From the NCBI GenBank assembly GCA_002189035.1, contig CM007992.1:2728001-2792000 (forward strand): a stretch of 64,000 nucleotides of DNA, read 5' to 3'. Of this stretch, positions 23,301 to 35,089 are shown in pieces (position 1 is the stretch's first letter; each line of letters starts with the position of its first letter). The DNA comes from Utricularia gibba. Taxonomy: Eukaryota > Streptophyta > Magnoliopsida > Lamiales > Lentibulariaceae. Below the pieces are notes generated by a model that was not told where the DNA came from, did not search any database, and was given only the letters and a program-made list of their open reading frames with translations. The position numbers were made by a program, and so were the translations under genes.

Positions 23301-23400
23301 ACTTTTGGTGTAGTGGAAAGGCTATTCTGTCCACTTGGGAGCGCCTCACCATGTTTGTGAATCCTTTCCCCTCTTTTCTAGAAGCTGATGCTCTACATTT
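20300..23400 (+). pseudogene. gypsy pol remnant (PR-RT-RH-IN)
   Basis: An aspartic-protease region lies at about 20330-20640. Reverse transcriptase is open at 20861-21565 with MLAKGIIRPSSFSFASPITL, LDLRTRFHQVRM and FEYLVMPYGLINAPSIFQ. The catalytic YxDD is YFDH (21281-21292), which abolishes an essential Asp. RNase H follows to about 22050. Integrase shows HNLYHEGIGKTLHGLKQDYY, VKSCLNC and [20 protein letters not shown]. The tail has YRLKLPPTNRIHPVFHVSLL and STWERLTMFVNPFPSF, resembling the chromodomain-type C-terminus. Many stops make it inactive. Confidence 0.8.
22721..22766 (+). repeat. 12-bp minisatellite inside the integrase remnant
   Basis: CATGAATCATGT is repeated almost exactly about 3.7 times (CATGAATCATGT, CATGAATCATGT, CCTGAATCATGT, CCTGAATC). 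It keeps the reading frame (period 12) at the site where integrases normally read SNGQTEVVNR. Confidence 0.8.
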
Positions 23401-23415
23401 AACGTGCCGAGGAGT

Positions 23416-23719
23416 TGTTGTGGACCTTACTCCTTGGACAAAAGCTCTCACCTATCGCACAAGGAGCAAGCTCAACCCAAATGCCAACCCTTAAGAGTGC
23501 ACACCTTGCCGACAGGAAGGACCACCTTTTGTTTTAACGCGAAACACATAACTGAGTCTGGAGGCTAGAGGAGGTGCGCCTGGAGGCCATCTCCTATTTC
23601 ATCCCCTATTCTTTCATTCCCTTTTTTTTGAAACTGCGTTAAACCTTGTTCTTAACTAGTGTTCTTCGTTCTTATTGAAACTAGGACGTATTACTCACTC
23701 GAAATCCAAGAACATAACA
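23416..23719 (+). repeat. 3' LTR of gypsy element
   Basis: 304 bp, pair of 18935-19240, preceded by a purine-rich tract (GCCGAGGAG) consistent with a polypurine tract. Confidence 0.88.
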
Positions 23720-25210
23720 GAGTGTTGGTGTGTTTATTGGTTACTCACAAGAGGTCAAGGATTATGAACCTATAATCCCCTGACAAAGAAATTATCGGTT
23801 GCATGCAATGTCAAATTTGACAAAGAATTGGAAATTTGACTATTCAAACAATTTGGTTTTTCAATCATCACCTAGAACGAAGGTAAGTCATCATGCATAT
23901 GAGTTAGACATACTAATCATCTAGGACTAGCGGAAAGATGAGGTTGATGATGAGCTACCAGGCTCTCAGTATAACAATGCTTCACATAGCTCAAATGAAG
24001 AATAAGAACTCATCACTTGGCTAATAACCACCTGATCAAAAATCTTCTACCTCTAAATTGCCTCTACTCCAAACCAGACTAGTTGCGAACATATATGAAC
24101 ATGCAAATTTGTGACAATTCTTGAAGCTTTATAGGTTCCTCACTAGAAATAGGTGATGCTAGATAAAATCAACATGATAGAGAACACATGACACATGGAC
24201 AATGGAGGATCAACCTAATGAAGCAAAAATCCAAAAATCCAATTTGATTGTATCAACTCCATTTTATAGATGTAGAAAATATGTTTATTAGCTAGGTAGT
24301 GTAGTTGGTCTAAAATGAATTTTCCAAATGAACACCAATATCGACAAAAGAGTTCAGAGGTATAAGATGAGACTTGTAGCTAAAGGATACTTCCAAGAAC
24401 ATGACATAGATTATTTCAGCACATTTGCTCCCTTGGCTAGGTTTGATACCATCTACCTCATTTTTTTCAATTACACCTCAAGAAAACTACACCATCTAGA
24501 AAATGGATGTGAAATCATCATTTCTCAATGGTGATTTATCATGGAATGCCAAGTTGTCAATACCCATCAAGTATTATTACTTCCAAAAGCATTGTGTGGT
24601 TTGAAATAGTCTCCAAAAGCCTAGTATTCAAAACTAGAAGCTGCTCTCCCAGACTTGCACTTTAAAAGGACAAAAAATGAGGTGACTCTCTTCACAAAAG
24701 TTACTGCAAACAACAAATTGGTGGTCATAATTTATGTCGATGATGTACATATAAAAAGGTCTTGATGAGAGCAGCATGTCTGAATTCAAGAAGTTAATGG
24801 ACTTCATATTTCATATGATCGATTTATGATGCATCCATCAGTTCTTAGGATTGGAGATTCATGATGTGTCAAACATTATTCTAGTTGCACAAACAAAGCA
24901 TCTGAAAAACATGTTGAAGAGGCTCGATATGGAAAAGTGTACTCCTGTGTTCCACTCCCTTGGTACCATGAACAAAGGCATTGGACTTTTGCTCAAGGTA
25001 GTTCACCAACTGGTACTTATTGATGTAGTAAACCTTTAGTGACCCAAAGGTAGATAGACACACAATGGCTACAATTCCTTCTAGTGATTTTGAGTTTTAT
25101 GTCAACCTTACGAGATGAAACAACAGAGCTCAGATCGACATTGATACATTTCTAGGACCATAGAATATCATTTTTTCTGGGTTTCCAGAGAAATTCGACA
25201 CCAGTTTACA
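23720..25210 (+). pseudogene. Ty1/copia pol remnant (post-integrase, RT)
   Basis: The sequence reads GVFIGYSQEVKDY, then KKLSVACNVKFDKELEI near 23785-23835. The RT follows: RYKMRLVAKGYFQEHDIDYF at 24355-24420, the intact active-site motif VIIYVDDVH at about 24725-24750, and FLGLEIHDVSNIILVAQTKH at 24843-24900 with LKNMLKRLDMEKCTPV. Stops and small shifts interrupt it. It continues the copia fragment left of 18935, so the gypsy element inserted into this older copia. The 3' LTR was not identified. Confidence 0.8.
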
Positions 25211-25336
25211 TATAATGTGAGTGACAAATCAAATCGAAGAAGGGTGGAATTGTTATCCAACATGGATAACAAGATGAGATGTTGGTTGGTGCATGTATGT
25301 ATGTACCTGATATACTCAATACACAAAAAGTGGAAG

Positions 25337-28300
25337 TTATCCAGCAGTGTGTTGCCTGCAACCCTTGGGACCGAAGTGCTCAGAACTGCGTTTCACCATC
25401 TTCCTACAGAGGTAGCAATGATGGTTCTGGCATGCCCAACAAAAAATGTGATTGTTGTTCCCCACCTGCATGCACCAAGGAAACAAGCAACAAGGCCCAT
25501 GTTACTGGAAACAAGTAACAGAGAACCACCGAGCACGTCCAAAATCAACCTAAAATTACATGAAGCACCGCATGACAGGTTTTTCTGAAAAGTAATGACC
25601 TTCAAATTTTGTTGGCCGCAAATGGGACAACGATGGCTCTGATCGGGAAACATGAGCGCCTGCATTTCGCCAATGATTTGGCGAGGATTCCTCTCCTCCC
25701 ACCTCTGGATTTCTTCAGGAGGGAAAAGCTCACAACTCCCATCTCTTCGGTGGGATACAAAGTGAATTAGCATTCGAAAAGTATCAGAACTTGTAGACTG
25801 TTGAAAAAACGCACACCTGAAATGCTCATATCCAGAAATAGTCTTATTGCAACGGTAGCAGAAGTACTGACCACAGTTTCCACACACTATCTTATTGCAA
25901 CCTTCAGTGCGGGAGATCGCCATCTTACATGATGGGCATAGTCTAGAGGTACCGCTTATCTCCTTGATACTGAGAAGTTGATTGATAATATCTCGCTCAC
26001 GACGCCTTTGCTCGCCGCCAATTGATGTGGAACTTTGTCTCTCCTAATGAGAAAACAGCCCAATGCATGTCAGATGTGAAAACCCAAGTAAGCATTTTCA
26101 GATGGGTCAACTGTCTGAAAATCTCCAAGACCCCCAAGGATACAATTTCAAAAATCGAACTTCAAGTGACAATTCTACGTGGCATCAAAGATTCATCACA
26201 CGAAATGGGAAAAACGTGAAGCCTAATCAGATGGATTTTTAAATCACTTTTCCTTCACACACAAGGATAGACAAGCTTGGTCTCTAGAATTAAGGTCCAA
26301 GTCACGGTATCTAAATCATCAGACTGGTATTGCTTATCAATTATGAAACCTCATTCAAAGTCTAGATTGAGGTGGCTGTACCTGCAAAATAACCAGTTTC
26401 ATCTCTGCTGTCATACAAGAAACTCCAACATGGCGACGATCAAGACAGAGGGTACAAAAACTATGGTAGCACTTTGAACATTGTGCATGATGATCTTCAT
26501 CCTCTAGACAGGCTGTTTCACACCTAGGGCAGTAAACCACATCAGGCATTGCTTCTAATGTCTTATGCAAAGTCAGCGTTTCCCAGCGCTCATATTCTTC
26601 CTTGCCAAGTAGTCTTCTAAGTGAGCCCACCGGAATCATGCCTTCACATTTTGATTCCGGACATTTAAGTTTGAAGACTGTTCCTTCTTGTACGTGCATG
26701 TGACAGAATGTCCTCATGCATTCTTCACAGAAAAAATGCTGACAAGATAGTCTGACGAACTCAGAACCTAAAAAAGAACAGCACGGCTAGTTTAGAATGT
26801 TAAATAAAATTATATACACATACCATAAAAGCTCTATAGTACATTGAGACAAACTTTCGGCCAATGATTCAACACAGATTTTAGATTTGTGTCATCAAGA
26901 TTAAAACAGAACAGCTAAATGATCTTACAATATCAATGGATTTCAGTAACATACCAAGGGCATTTCTGAAACAAATAGAGCATTCCTGGATTTTCCCACG
27001 AAATTCTTCATGGAGTCGCTCATCATTATAACTCTTTAACAAAGGAATATCAATCTCGGGAGAAACACAACCAGATATACCCCTCCTATCACCTTGACAC
27101 TGAACCTCATAAGGACCAAGAGATATTTTATCACTAAAACCAAGATAGGCGAGAGAATCATCATGCAACCACTGAATCCACTTGTATAAAATCTCATTAC
27201 CAGTCTGTTCTTCCCATATTGAATCAAGTTTGCTGCAGAGTTCACAGATTTTACACGAAGCCAGCCATTTACAAGCGATAGTAAAGTAAGGAGCAAAAGA
27301 ACTTGGGTATGATGGCGGTAACAGGCATGTCAGTATAATAGGAGGCAGATAGCTGACTGAGAAAGTGTACGAGAAATCTGACGTGTGGTCGTCTCTTTGG
27401 TCACCAGTATCAGATTTAAGTTGTGCAGTGATAAGGAGTTCACTAGAAAGTTGAAAATGAACACGTGCCTGCACAATAAAATTAGAAATAAATTTTCCTT
27501 AAAAAAAAACTTTCGGTCTTTTTTCGAGCGAAAAGTATAATCTGAATAACCGCAAAAATTGCACAAAGTTACATAAATGAAATGCTTGACTACCACTAAA
27601 CGCTTCATGCCATTTTCATCCTCTAGAATGGAAACGTTCTCCCCATAAATGGATTCCAGCGCTAGCAACTGCAGAAAATCAGATAGACAACCAAAACAGG
27701 TGAGAGGCAGAGTGAAGGAAATTCACTGAGGTTTTAACATCATCTAAAACTTTTTTAAAAGAAATAACTTCGGCATGATACTTTTCTCCTTTCCTTACAC
27801 TTTCATTTGTGCATACTGGACTGCCTCTTGCGTACTAAAAGAATTCAAGCAATTCATCGACAGCAAAGTCTTCTCTAATCATGCTGAGAGAATTCCAATC
27901 TACTTATAAAGAAATAAAAACACGGCACATAAAATGCATCAATTAAGGAAACTCCAAGGAAGCAACGCTGCTTGAAAATCCAGAAAGTTCGTCACTTTGT
28001 TCAACCATCACTAGAATACACTTCAGGAATCAAGAGATCCAAGAAAAATCAAAACATCCATAGATTCCCAGCTGCGGCAACCATATGGAGAAAAAGCAAT
28101 CACGATACCATAAGTGAAAACTACCTCATCCTCTTGAAGTTGTCTATTAATAGTGATCAATTCTTCTGACAATTGGGGCTGTTCAGCACTCAATTCAAGC
28201 TCATGCAATCTTTTCACACACTCATTCTGGCTCAAATTCAACTCATCCTCCCCACCATCTGCGCACCCGCTACCTTCACTGTTACTGGCGACAGCACTCA

Positions 28301-28373
28301 AGGTATCCGAATCAATTTTGGAGAAAGAAGAGTCATCGAAACCTTTTCGTTCCCGGGGTGTAAGATTGAACAT
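25337..28373 (-). CDS. RNF14-type RBR (RING-IBR-RING) E3 ubiquitin ligase
   Basis: Seven exons, all GT-AG with matching phases: 28125-28373, 27594-27668, 26955-27468, 26382-26767, 25817-26043, 25600-25744, 25337-25465. The product is 574 aa. Family knowledge: RBR ligases take ubiquitin from E2 onto a RING2 cysteine and then onto a substrate. An RWD domain spans exons 1-3 ([30 protein letters not shown]). RING1 is CSICF...[16 protein letters not shown]. The IBR is [10 protein letters not shown]...CPRCETAC...[16 protein letters not shown]2 is [19 protein letters not shown], with presumed catalytic Cys457. A C-terminal Cys-rich segment ([27 protein letters not shown]) ends the protein. RWD plus RBR is the RNF14 arrangement. 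Motifs appear intact. The start is the first in-frame ATG. Confidence 0.9.
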
Positions 28374-30702
28374 CTGGAGATGGTTGGGGTGTCGAATTTC
28401 GACAGAAAGGAGGACAACGGCCGCTCCGTCTTCAGGGTTTTGTGTAGTTTCTGAAACTAGTATGTATTTTTCTTGACATACATAAAATGGAGGTTACAGG
28501 TTTCACAAAATAACTTGTATTTTTTCAAGTCACTTCAATACAGTTTAAGTGCCTAAAAATAATGTCTACCTTTTGCATATGCAACACCCACACTAAAGCA
28601 CAGTGGCGTTTTTTAAATATATTATCTTTTTTAAAGCATAATGAAATTTAGTATTACTTGAATTAACATACATTTTTTGCTCCTAATACTTATTTTTTTA
28701 TTTAATATGTAACCATGAGCACTCTCCATATCAATAATCACATTGGTGTGATGCATGTTTCATTATCACTTTATTTTTTTCATATATTCATCCATAGCTT
28801 AATCTCATTCCTCCAAAAAACCATTTCTATCTTCTTTGCAAATGATATTCAAAATATTACTAATTTTTAGAGAATGATTTTATTCATTTCCATACTTCTC
28901 TACGCCGATGAACGAAACAAATACAAAATTTATTATTGATTTTATCTAGCATCTTGATCAATTCCATGGGAGTGCTTTGAAATTATTGTTAGTGAATAAT
29001 GTACATTTAAATGATGTGTCAAAAAACACGTGACTAATAGCATGAAACAATGTATTTCAGAGTTTACATTATTTTGTTAAATATATTTCAGTGATCGAAA
29101 AAACCATCTCTTATAAATACTTCCTCACAATATCAGTCATTGACACTTTAACATTTTTTTAGTGAATAAATAATACAATAATGAACCTATTAATAGATAC
29201 GAATTCTTACATACTTTAGGATAAGACTTCATGCTCTCATATTTTTATTTCCCTTTCAAATTACTGCAATCTTCAACTATAAACTCAATTGTGGCACTTT
29301 TATTAGACAGTAAATATTGTGCATAATACTTCTTAAATCGTTTAACATCGAAAAACCCATCATTATATGTTAATTTTTTCATTTTAACAATATGAGAAGA
29401 TATTTCTATAACAATTTCCCAACATTAAGTTAAGTTTTGGTGCATTAATTACTTTCTACATGACCTTTTCTTTCTAACACGATGGTTTAACTAAAGTATT
29501 TTTTAGATGTGGTCGAAAATTCTCAATATGTGGGTATTGATCATACACCCGTCAAAATTTATGATTCTCAAGTTTCACATGAGTTAATCAAGTGTATTCT
29601 CTATCCTTAATACCTAAGTACTTTATAATGAGTCTTGTTTCAATACTTTTTGTAAACTTATAGTGTATATCCTTCAAAACATAATAATTTTCAAGGGATT
29701 CATTCACTTGCCATTTATATTTCTATAGAACTCCTTCTCTATTAATAATAACAAATATCATTTATCAAAATTTCAAAAAAAAAAAGTCAATTACATAAAT
29801 TCTTGATTTGTCTGACCAAGATTCATATTAAAAAAGTTTCATTTCTCTCCACTTGACATTTGACGACCCTTCATGTAATATGTTCTTAAACTTTTAAGGT
29901 AATGTCATCATTAAGGGAGAAGAATTCCCAACATTATTAAGCTCAATTAGAAAATGTTTGTCAAGAATTTTACATATATTATCATCATTACTATCAAATC
30001 CCTCATTTTTGGCTCATGTACTGCCGAGTGTTAGGGAATGTGCACAAATGGAAGCTAAGAACCACGTGTTGGGAAGCTTCAAGACCGTTATCGAGTGTAA
30101 ATGCCCAAGAATAGTGTGGCAGTCAGTACCGGGTGTTGAGGAATGTTACCGAGTGTTGGGGTGCCTCAAGATGGGGATGAATTAGAAATATGACCATGTG
30201 TCTATAAGAAAAATGACCATACATTGTGCTTCAAAATCGAATGTCTGTATTCGAGTTATTTGTATATACGCTAGATGTCGAGATAACGCTCAATCTTGGA
30301 GTTAAAAGTCTTCTGCTTACACAGTTGTTATTAGGTATTAACTATTGCTAGCAAGTATAAGACATGTATTTAGTTTTAAATTCACTTGCGTAGTCTAGCA
30401 GATTGTTGATGAACATTCCTTCTTTCTGATCATAAGTTGCTTCTGCGAATGAATTGAGCCACCCGCTTTGATTTTGAGCAAGAAGGGTTGGCTCCTTGAT
30501 TAGGAATAATGTTACTTGTATAAGCATGAATCCAAGTAGCAGCCTTCTGCTCTGAGAAGTGATTTGACAGAAGCAGGAGCTGATGAAATTGATCAAACAA
30601 CATGGATGGAAGACACAACAAGGTAGTGATCCATCACAGAAGCAGCAAAAGACATTTGGTTTAAGAATCAGTAACTAGTGCGCCAAGGAGCTGTTTTACC
30701 AG
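28374..30702. other. AT-rich intergenic between the RBR and MAMYB genes
   Basis: About 28540-29950 is AT-rich and repeat-like. Broken minus-strand reading islands are visible, but none matches a family I recognise. At 30020-30170 short direct repeats (GCCGAGTGTTAGGGAATG, CGGGTGTTGAGGAATG, CCGAGTGTTGGGG) occur. An 82-codon minus-strand ORF at 30348-30596 has no recognisable domain and probably lies in the MAMYB 3' UTR. Confidence 0.5.
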
Positions 30703-31638
30703 TTAAGAAGTTTGGCCGGATGAGCCCTTCAAACTTCGAAAATTCTTCTTCAGTTCAGAGACTCTCTTCATACAGGCAGATTTCGTTTTCCCGGGTACAG
30801 AAGCAGCAATTTTCTCCCACCGTAGAGGGGCGTCCTTGGGAAATGCCTTGAGTGCATTCAGCAATGCTAAGTCCTCATTTGCGCACCACTCATCGCCCAT
30901 CTTTGTTTCTTCTGTTTCCTGATTCGTGTGTGTCTCAATTGGATCACTGCCTTGTTCTAGAAAGCGTTTGTCCACTGGCTTTCTTTGCTGCAGAAACTTC
31001 TTGTAAGAGTCTTCATCGTTTGGGTTCCTCGTGCCCAAATCTTTAGCCTTTTGCACCACGAACTCCACTTTGAATCTCCCGTTGAAACACCTAGCTATGT
31101 CCTCCCATCGCCCGGGTTTCCCAACTGGGTGTTTCTCCATTGATCTCTTAAGCAGCTTGTCGTCGGCTTCGCTCCATTCCTCAGATTTGTATTCAATCAA
31201 GGGTTCCTCGTTTCGGATTGACACGGAAGGAGTCGGATTCGCCGAGGATCCGCCAGATTCGGATGATTCGCTTTTAGCGGAGGGGTTTTGGGAGGATGAT
31301 GATTTCTTGGCTGATTTCCTCGTAGGTTTTTCATCCGGAAGAATGTCGGGTGTTTCCTTGTGTCTGAGAGGTGGGCCGATTCCGACACGTATGTCGCCGG
31401 CAGTGAGAGACGGCGGAGCAAATGGACCGAGAAGAAGTGAAACGGAGAGCCAGAGGAGAAGTGATTTGAAGGGCTCGGAGGTGTTGAAGACAAGACTTAG
31501 GATCAGCAGTGAGGAAGCGAGCGAAAAAAAGATAGTCGGCCGATGGAGAGGCGACGCCGGGCGTGGCGGCGCCGACGGCTTGGATTGCAGGAAGGCTCTC
31601 GACGGTCTCCCCACAAAGTCCTCATCAACGAACTCCAT
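30703..31638 (-). CDS. MAMYB: Membrane-anchored MYB transcription factor
   Basis: A single uninterrupted ORF of 311 aa, close to Arabidopsis maMYB (At5g45420). That protein is described as an ER-membrane-anchored R2R3-like MYB needed for root-hair growth, released to act in the nucleus. Two hydrophobic segments lie at residues 34-52 and 57-73, followed by a basic, Ser-rich linker (about 85-140). Two SANT/MYB repeats follow: 152-201 (EEWSEADDKLLKRSMEKHP, GRWEDIARCF) and 249-302 (EWCANEDLALLNALKAFP, RWEKIAASVPGKTKSACMKR). The second repeat has the DnaJC2/ZRF-like pattern seen in this family. The ATG used is the first in frame. No frame damage is seen. It lies about 430 bp from a MULE whose left end could influence its promoter. 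Confidence 0.9.
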   Translation of the reverse strand: MEFVDEDFVGRPSRAFLQSKPSAPPRPASPLHRPTIFFSLASSLLILSLVFNTSEPFKSLLLWLSVSLLLGPFAPPSLTAGDIRVGIGPPLRHKETPDILPDEKPTRKSAKKSSSSQNPSAKSESSESGGSSANPTPSVSIRNEEPLIEYKSEEWSEADDKLLKRSMEKHPVGKPGRWEDIARCFNGRFKVEFVVQKAKDLGTRNPNDEDSYKKFLQQRKPVDKRFLEQGSDPIETHTNQETEETKMGDEWCANEDLALLNALKAFPKDAPLRWEKIAASVPGKTKSACMKRVSELKKNFRSLKGSSGQTS

Positions 31639-32055
31639 TTCCCAAACAGGTAGCCGTTGCTAGTCTAGGTTACTTTTGTACTACATAAACCCTGAATTCT
31701 AAATATTTATTACTATTTAATAAAATCAAAATTCAAGGGGGTTAATATACAATATTGGACACTCGACTATCTAAATCCCCAAATTTTTTAAAATTGATAT
31801 GATTAGCCTTCAATATTTAATAAAAATGACATAAGTAGTCTTGATTGACATAGTTAGTTTCTAAGTTTTGACATACTAGATATATTAAATTCTCAACTTT
31901 GATATACCAAACATATTTAGTAGATGTTCTAATTTACTTTTTTTTTACTTTTACTTTCAAAAAAAAAAAAAAAACTAGAATGAAAAATAAATAAAAAACA
32001 ACATTCTACTTTATACTTCTAACTTATCAATTAATTCAATTTCTTACAAAATATA
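31639..32055. other. MAMYB upstream region
   Basis: AT-rich, 417 bp, with imperfect repeats of TTTGACATACTAGATATATTAAATTCTCAA and TTTGATATACCAAACATATT (about 31877-31925). It must contain the MAMYB promoter, though no clear core element stands out. Confidence 0.4.
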
Positions 32056-32066
32056 TTGAGTATGAT
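32056..32066. repeat. Left 11-bp target-site duplication of the MULE
   Basis: TTGAGTATGAT at 32056-32066 is identical to 40401-40411 and directly abuts the inverted termini at both ends. Mutator-like elements typically produce 9-11 bp duplications. Confidence 0.88.
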
Positions 32067-32260
32067 GAAAAAGCAATATAAATAATATTATTCACTAAAA
32101 TCATTATATTAATAATGTTATGCGCCACTAGTAATGACGCTTTGATATGCTCCATCATTGATGGTGCCTTAGATAAGACACTGTTCGTGATAGCGCTTTA
32201 AATTTGCTAAACTCATACTTCTCCTTCTATATATATCTTACATCTTCACAATTTTTTTCA
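32067..32260. repeat. Left terminal inverted repeat of the MULE
   Basis: About 194 bp. It pairs with the right arm through TAATATAAATAATATT, TAGTAATGACGC versus TAGTAATAGCG, CATCATTGATGGTGCC and the inner ACTCATACTTCTCC and TCTTACATCTTC. Contains a TATA-like TCTATATATAT at 32226-32236 that could drive the transposase. Confidence 0.8.
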
Positions 32261-32754
32261 TTCATCTACAAAGTTGAGTAGAATCGGAGTTGAAGAAAAT
32301 TTTGATAATATTGTTTCTTTATTTTATAATTTTTTATTTAATTTTTTTATATTTCATAATAATTATACAATAATTGATTACATATGTTTGTTTTACTATT
32401 TCAGAATGGATAAATACACTAATGATTTTTTTTATTTTTTAGGAATGTCATCCGATTTGCCTTACAATGAGGGTGAAAGTTTGCATACTCCTTCATGGCC
32501 TTGCACCAATATACCAAATGTCAATTATGGAGGTACTTATTTTATTACATATGTTAAGACTTATCCATTTTTTATATTTGTAATAATTAATTAAATTGGA
32601 GGTATATCTCCGAGTCTTCAATTATCATTATCTTTAAACCATGATAACAATCCAAGTGTGAACGTGGCTGAAGGATTCCCTATAGAAGGTAATTTTAGTG
32701 AGATTAAGTTTTAATATATGAAATTATTATTATTAATTTTTTTTTTAAGATATG

Positions 32755-34744
32755 GTCGACCTTGATGATGATGGTGGAGACACCCACTTGAGTGAGGATT
32801 CTGAAGCCCCACCAGCAAATGTTTGTGAGGACGAAGCACCAAAGACGGGAATTGAGGCACCTCGTGTAGTACAATTGCCCGGATCTCGCTCTTGATGATT
32901 CTCTAGGGTGTTTTGTGAGGGAGGAATACCCTCTATCCAAAACAATCCGGTAAACACTTTCGTATCCGAGGAATTTAAATATGGTGGCAAATATAGGCGA
33001 TACAATGAGAAGGTACATGTGCTGAATAAGGGAATCGCACTTGCTAGTAAAGTTCATTCCCAATATTATGTTGCCCACTATTATATAAAACGAGGATATG
33101 AATTCATCGTTCTTGTTAGTCAGCCCACATTATGGCAAGGCAAATGTGCTCGTGCTAACATGGATCCTAAGTGTTATTGACGTATAAAGATTATGCGATC
33201 TGTACATGATGGAGTTTGGCAAGTATCGATCTGTGACTTTCCACATACTTGCATGACATCGCAACCTTTCCGGTTTATTCATTGGATATGAACTTATGCA
33301 TACTGCACATAGAGAAGGAGGTATAGTTTAAATATTTCTTAATTTTTTTTACATAGTTTATGTTTTTAATAACTTTTCTTTGTTGTAGAGAGTAAGGTTG
33401 CATATGCTCGAAAATGTATTTTTGAAAAATATCAAAAGAAGATTACTTATGAACGTGCATGGTGCGGTGCTCAACTTGCTTTTGAGTTGGTCTATGGAAC
33501 ATGGGAATCATCAGTGCAAAAGCTACCTGCATTATTTTTGGCAATCACGCAAGCCAATCCGAGTACAGTGGTCTCATGAGACTGCTTTCCCACTATTGTA
33601 GAAGAGGATCATAAAATCATGCACTATGTTTTTTGGGCTTATGACCACAAGTTGCTCGTGACCAAAGGATCGAGGTAGTCACATTCTACCGTTAGCCTAT
33701 GCATTCATCGACGAGGAGAGTAGAGATGCATATCTTTGGTTTATTGATTTTCTAGATGAACATTTTTTTTTGTTGAGGCCAGGGTAGCATAATCTTGGAC
33801 AGAGCTGCAGGCATGCTTGCAACTGTGAGGAATTACGCTGGGTTTCAAGAAGTTTGGAAGCAAAATACTTAAGCAAATGGCTTATAATCCCGAAGCGACC
33901 TATGATCCAAGAAAGATGATGATGTACCCCGAAAGGATTCAAAAGAAAAATCCGATGGCCTATGCATGGTACTTTGAGCCGGAAAATGGTCCATATGAGA
34001 GATGGGCACTCTCATATGATTCAGGCAGATGCTACGAGAATCTAACTTCTAATGCAACAGAGATCATGAACAACGTTCTCAAGGTTTGTCGTCGGTTTCC
34101 CTCAGATACAATTGTTGAGACTACTTTGTGCAAGTCAGCTACCATCCTCCGCGAGCGTAAAGATTAGATCACCTCGATGACAAAAAACCACCAGGTATTA
34201 TGTTTGAGGTTACTTAATTTCAAGTATTTTTAATGTTTTATTATTTTACTTTATGTATAACACTTGTTATCTATGTATGCAAGCACTCTCAGATGAGGCA
34301 AAACATTTTTGGGAGAGAGCACGTGAACGAGCTAAGACACACAATGTACGTCAATTCGAGACGACGGATATGTCATTTCAGATTGAAGTCGTCAGTCGTG
34401 GGAAAGGGAGACGCTATCATTATAGAGTGATGCTTTGTGATCAGACTTGTAGTTGCGGAAAGTGGACTAAGTATGGTGTTCCATGTTCTCATGTTGTTAC
34501 TGTTGCTAAAAAGGTGAAGGTAAGTGCCGACGATCTCATGATTAGTCTTGATATATTGCATGCGTTGCGACAAACGTATAGTGAAGAGGTTTTTAACCCT
34601 ATTGACTCTGATACCTATGTCTCTTACTCAGGCTGGACCCTATACCATGATCCTACATGCCATCGGACTATTGTTGGCAGACAGCATCACACAAGAATAC
34701 ACAACGAGATGGATTGGGGAGTGAATCCACCACCAACAGAATAG
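32755..34744 (+). pseudogene. MuDR-type transposase pseudogene
   Basis: Islands on the plus strand appear in canonical order. The MuDR N-terminal domain is at 32960-33260 (KVHVLNKGIALASKVHSQYY, LWQGKC, VWQVSICDFPHTCMTSQ). A linker has GTWESSVQKLPALFLAI. Part of the DDE domain is at 33650-33770 (ILPLAYAFIDEESRDAYLWF). The C-terminal region is at 33880-34110 (NPMAYAWYFEPENGPYERWA, NLTSNATEIMNNVLKV). The SWIM zinc finger is at 34427-34500 (CSCGKWTKYGVPCSHV). The segment normally carrying the first catalytic Asp (VISIDGTHLYGKY-like) is deleted between FWAYDHKLLV and the SHILPLAYAF island. Several stops and a shifted reading frame confirm inactivity. At least two introns are retained. Confidence 0.85.
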
Positions 34745-35089
34745 TCTGATAAATTTGGTTTTTTCTGGTTTGAACTTTGATTAATTGCTAGTTGGAGTTA
34801 TTTATTTTGGATATTTTATTTATGGTTGTTTTCAAACTACTTTCATAAAAATAGCTTATTTGATAACAACAAAACACATTTACTCATGCCTATGTTGCCG
34901 TGATGATGATGGACGGGTCACATCATGTGGACCACTATATGACGGTGGAAATGGGAATCTCCAATACCCATGTCCCCTCCCAACACTAGACTGGCTCGAT
35001 CCTGCATGGGGCAATATGAACTCTAGGTAAGGAGGCGGCCAAGGATATGACGGAGTCATAGCCAAGAGTGGTGGTCGCACATAGGAAGA

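Larger units (their letters stand above)
18935..23719 (+). mobile_element. Ty3/gypsy LTR retrotransposon, decayed, nested in copia
   Basis: Two LTRs of about 305 bp (18935-19240 and 23416-23719), both starting TGTTGTG and ending CATAACA, bracket a 4.8-kb element. Flanks GATTG (18930-18934) and GAGTG (23720-23724) are a 5-bp duplication with one mismatch. After the 5' LTR, TTGGCATTAGA is a decayed initiator-Met primer-binding site. The order gag, protease, RT, RNase H, integrase and a chromodomain-like tail is the Ty3/gypsy order. The LTRs have diverged noticeably and the ORFs are broken, so it is an old insertion. Confidence 0.88.

Noticed and set aside
28540-29950. Possible retroelement or CACTA coding sequence on the minus strand
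   Set aside because: Reading islands were scanned but none gave motifs specific enough to name a family.
30348-30596. 82-codon minus-strand ORF downstream of MAMYB
   Set aside because: No family match or codon signature; sits where the 3' UTR is expected.
31031-31663. 210-codon plus-strand ORF
   Set aside because: Antisense shadow of MAMYB, with GC-rich codon pattern but no domain. The minus-strand ORF has two MYB repeats.
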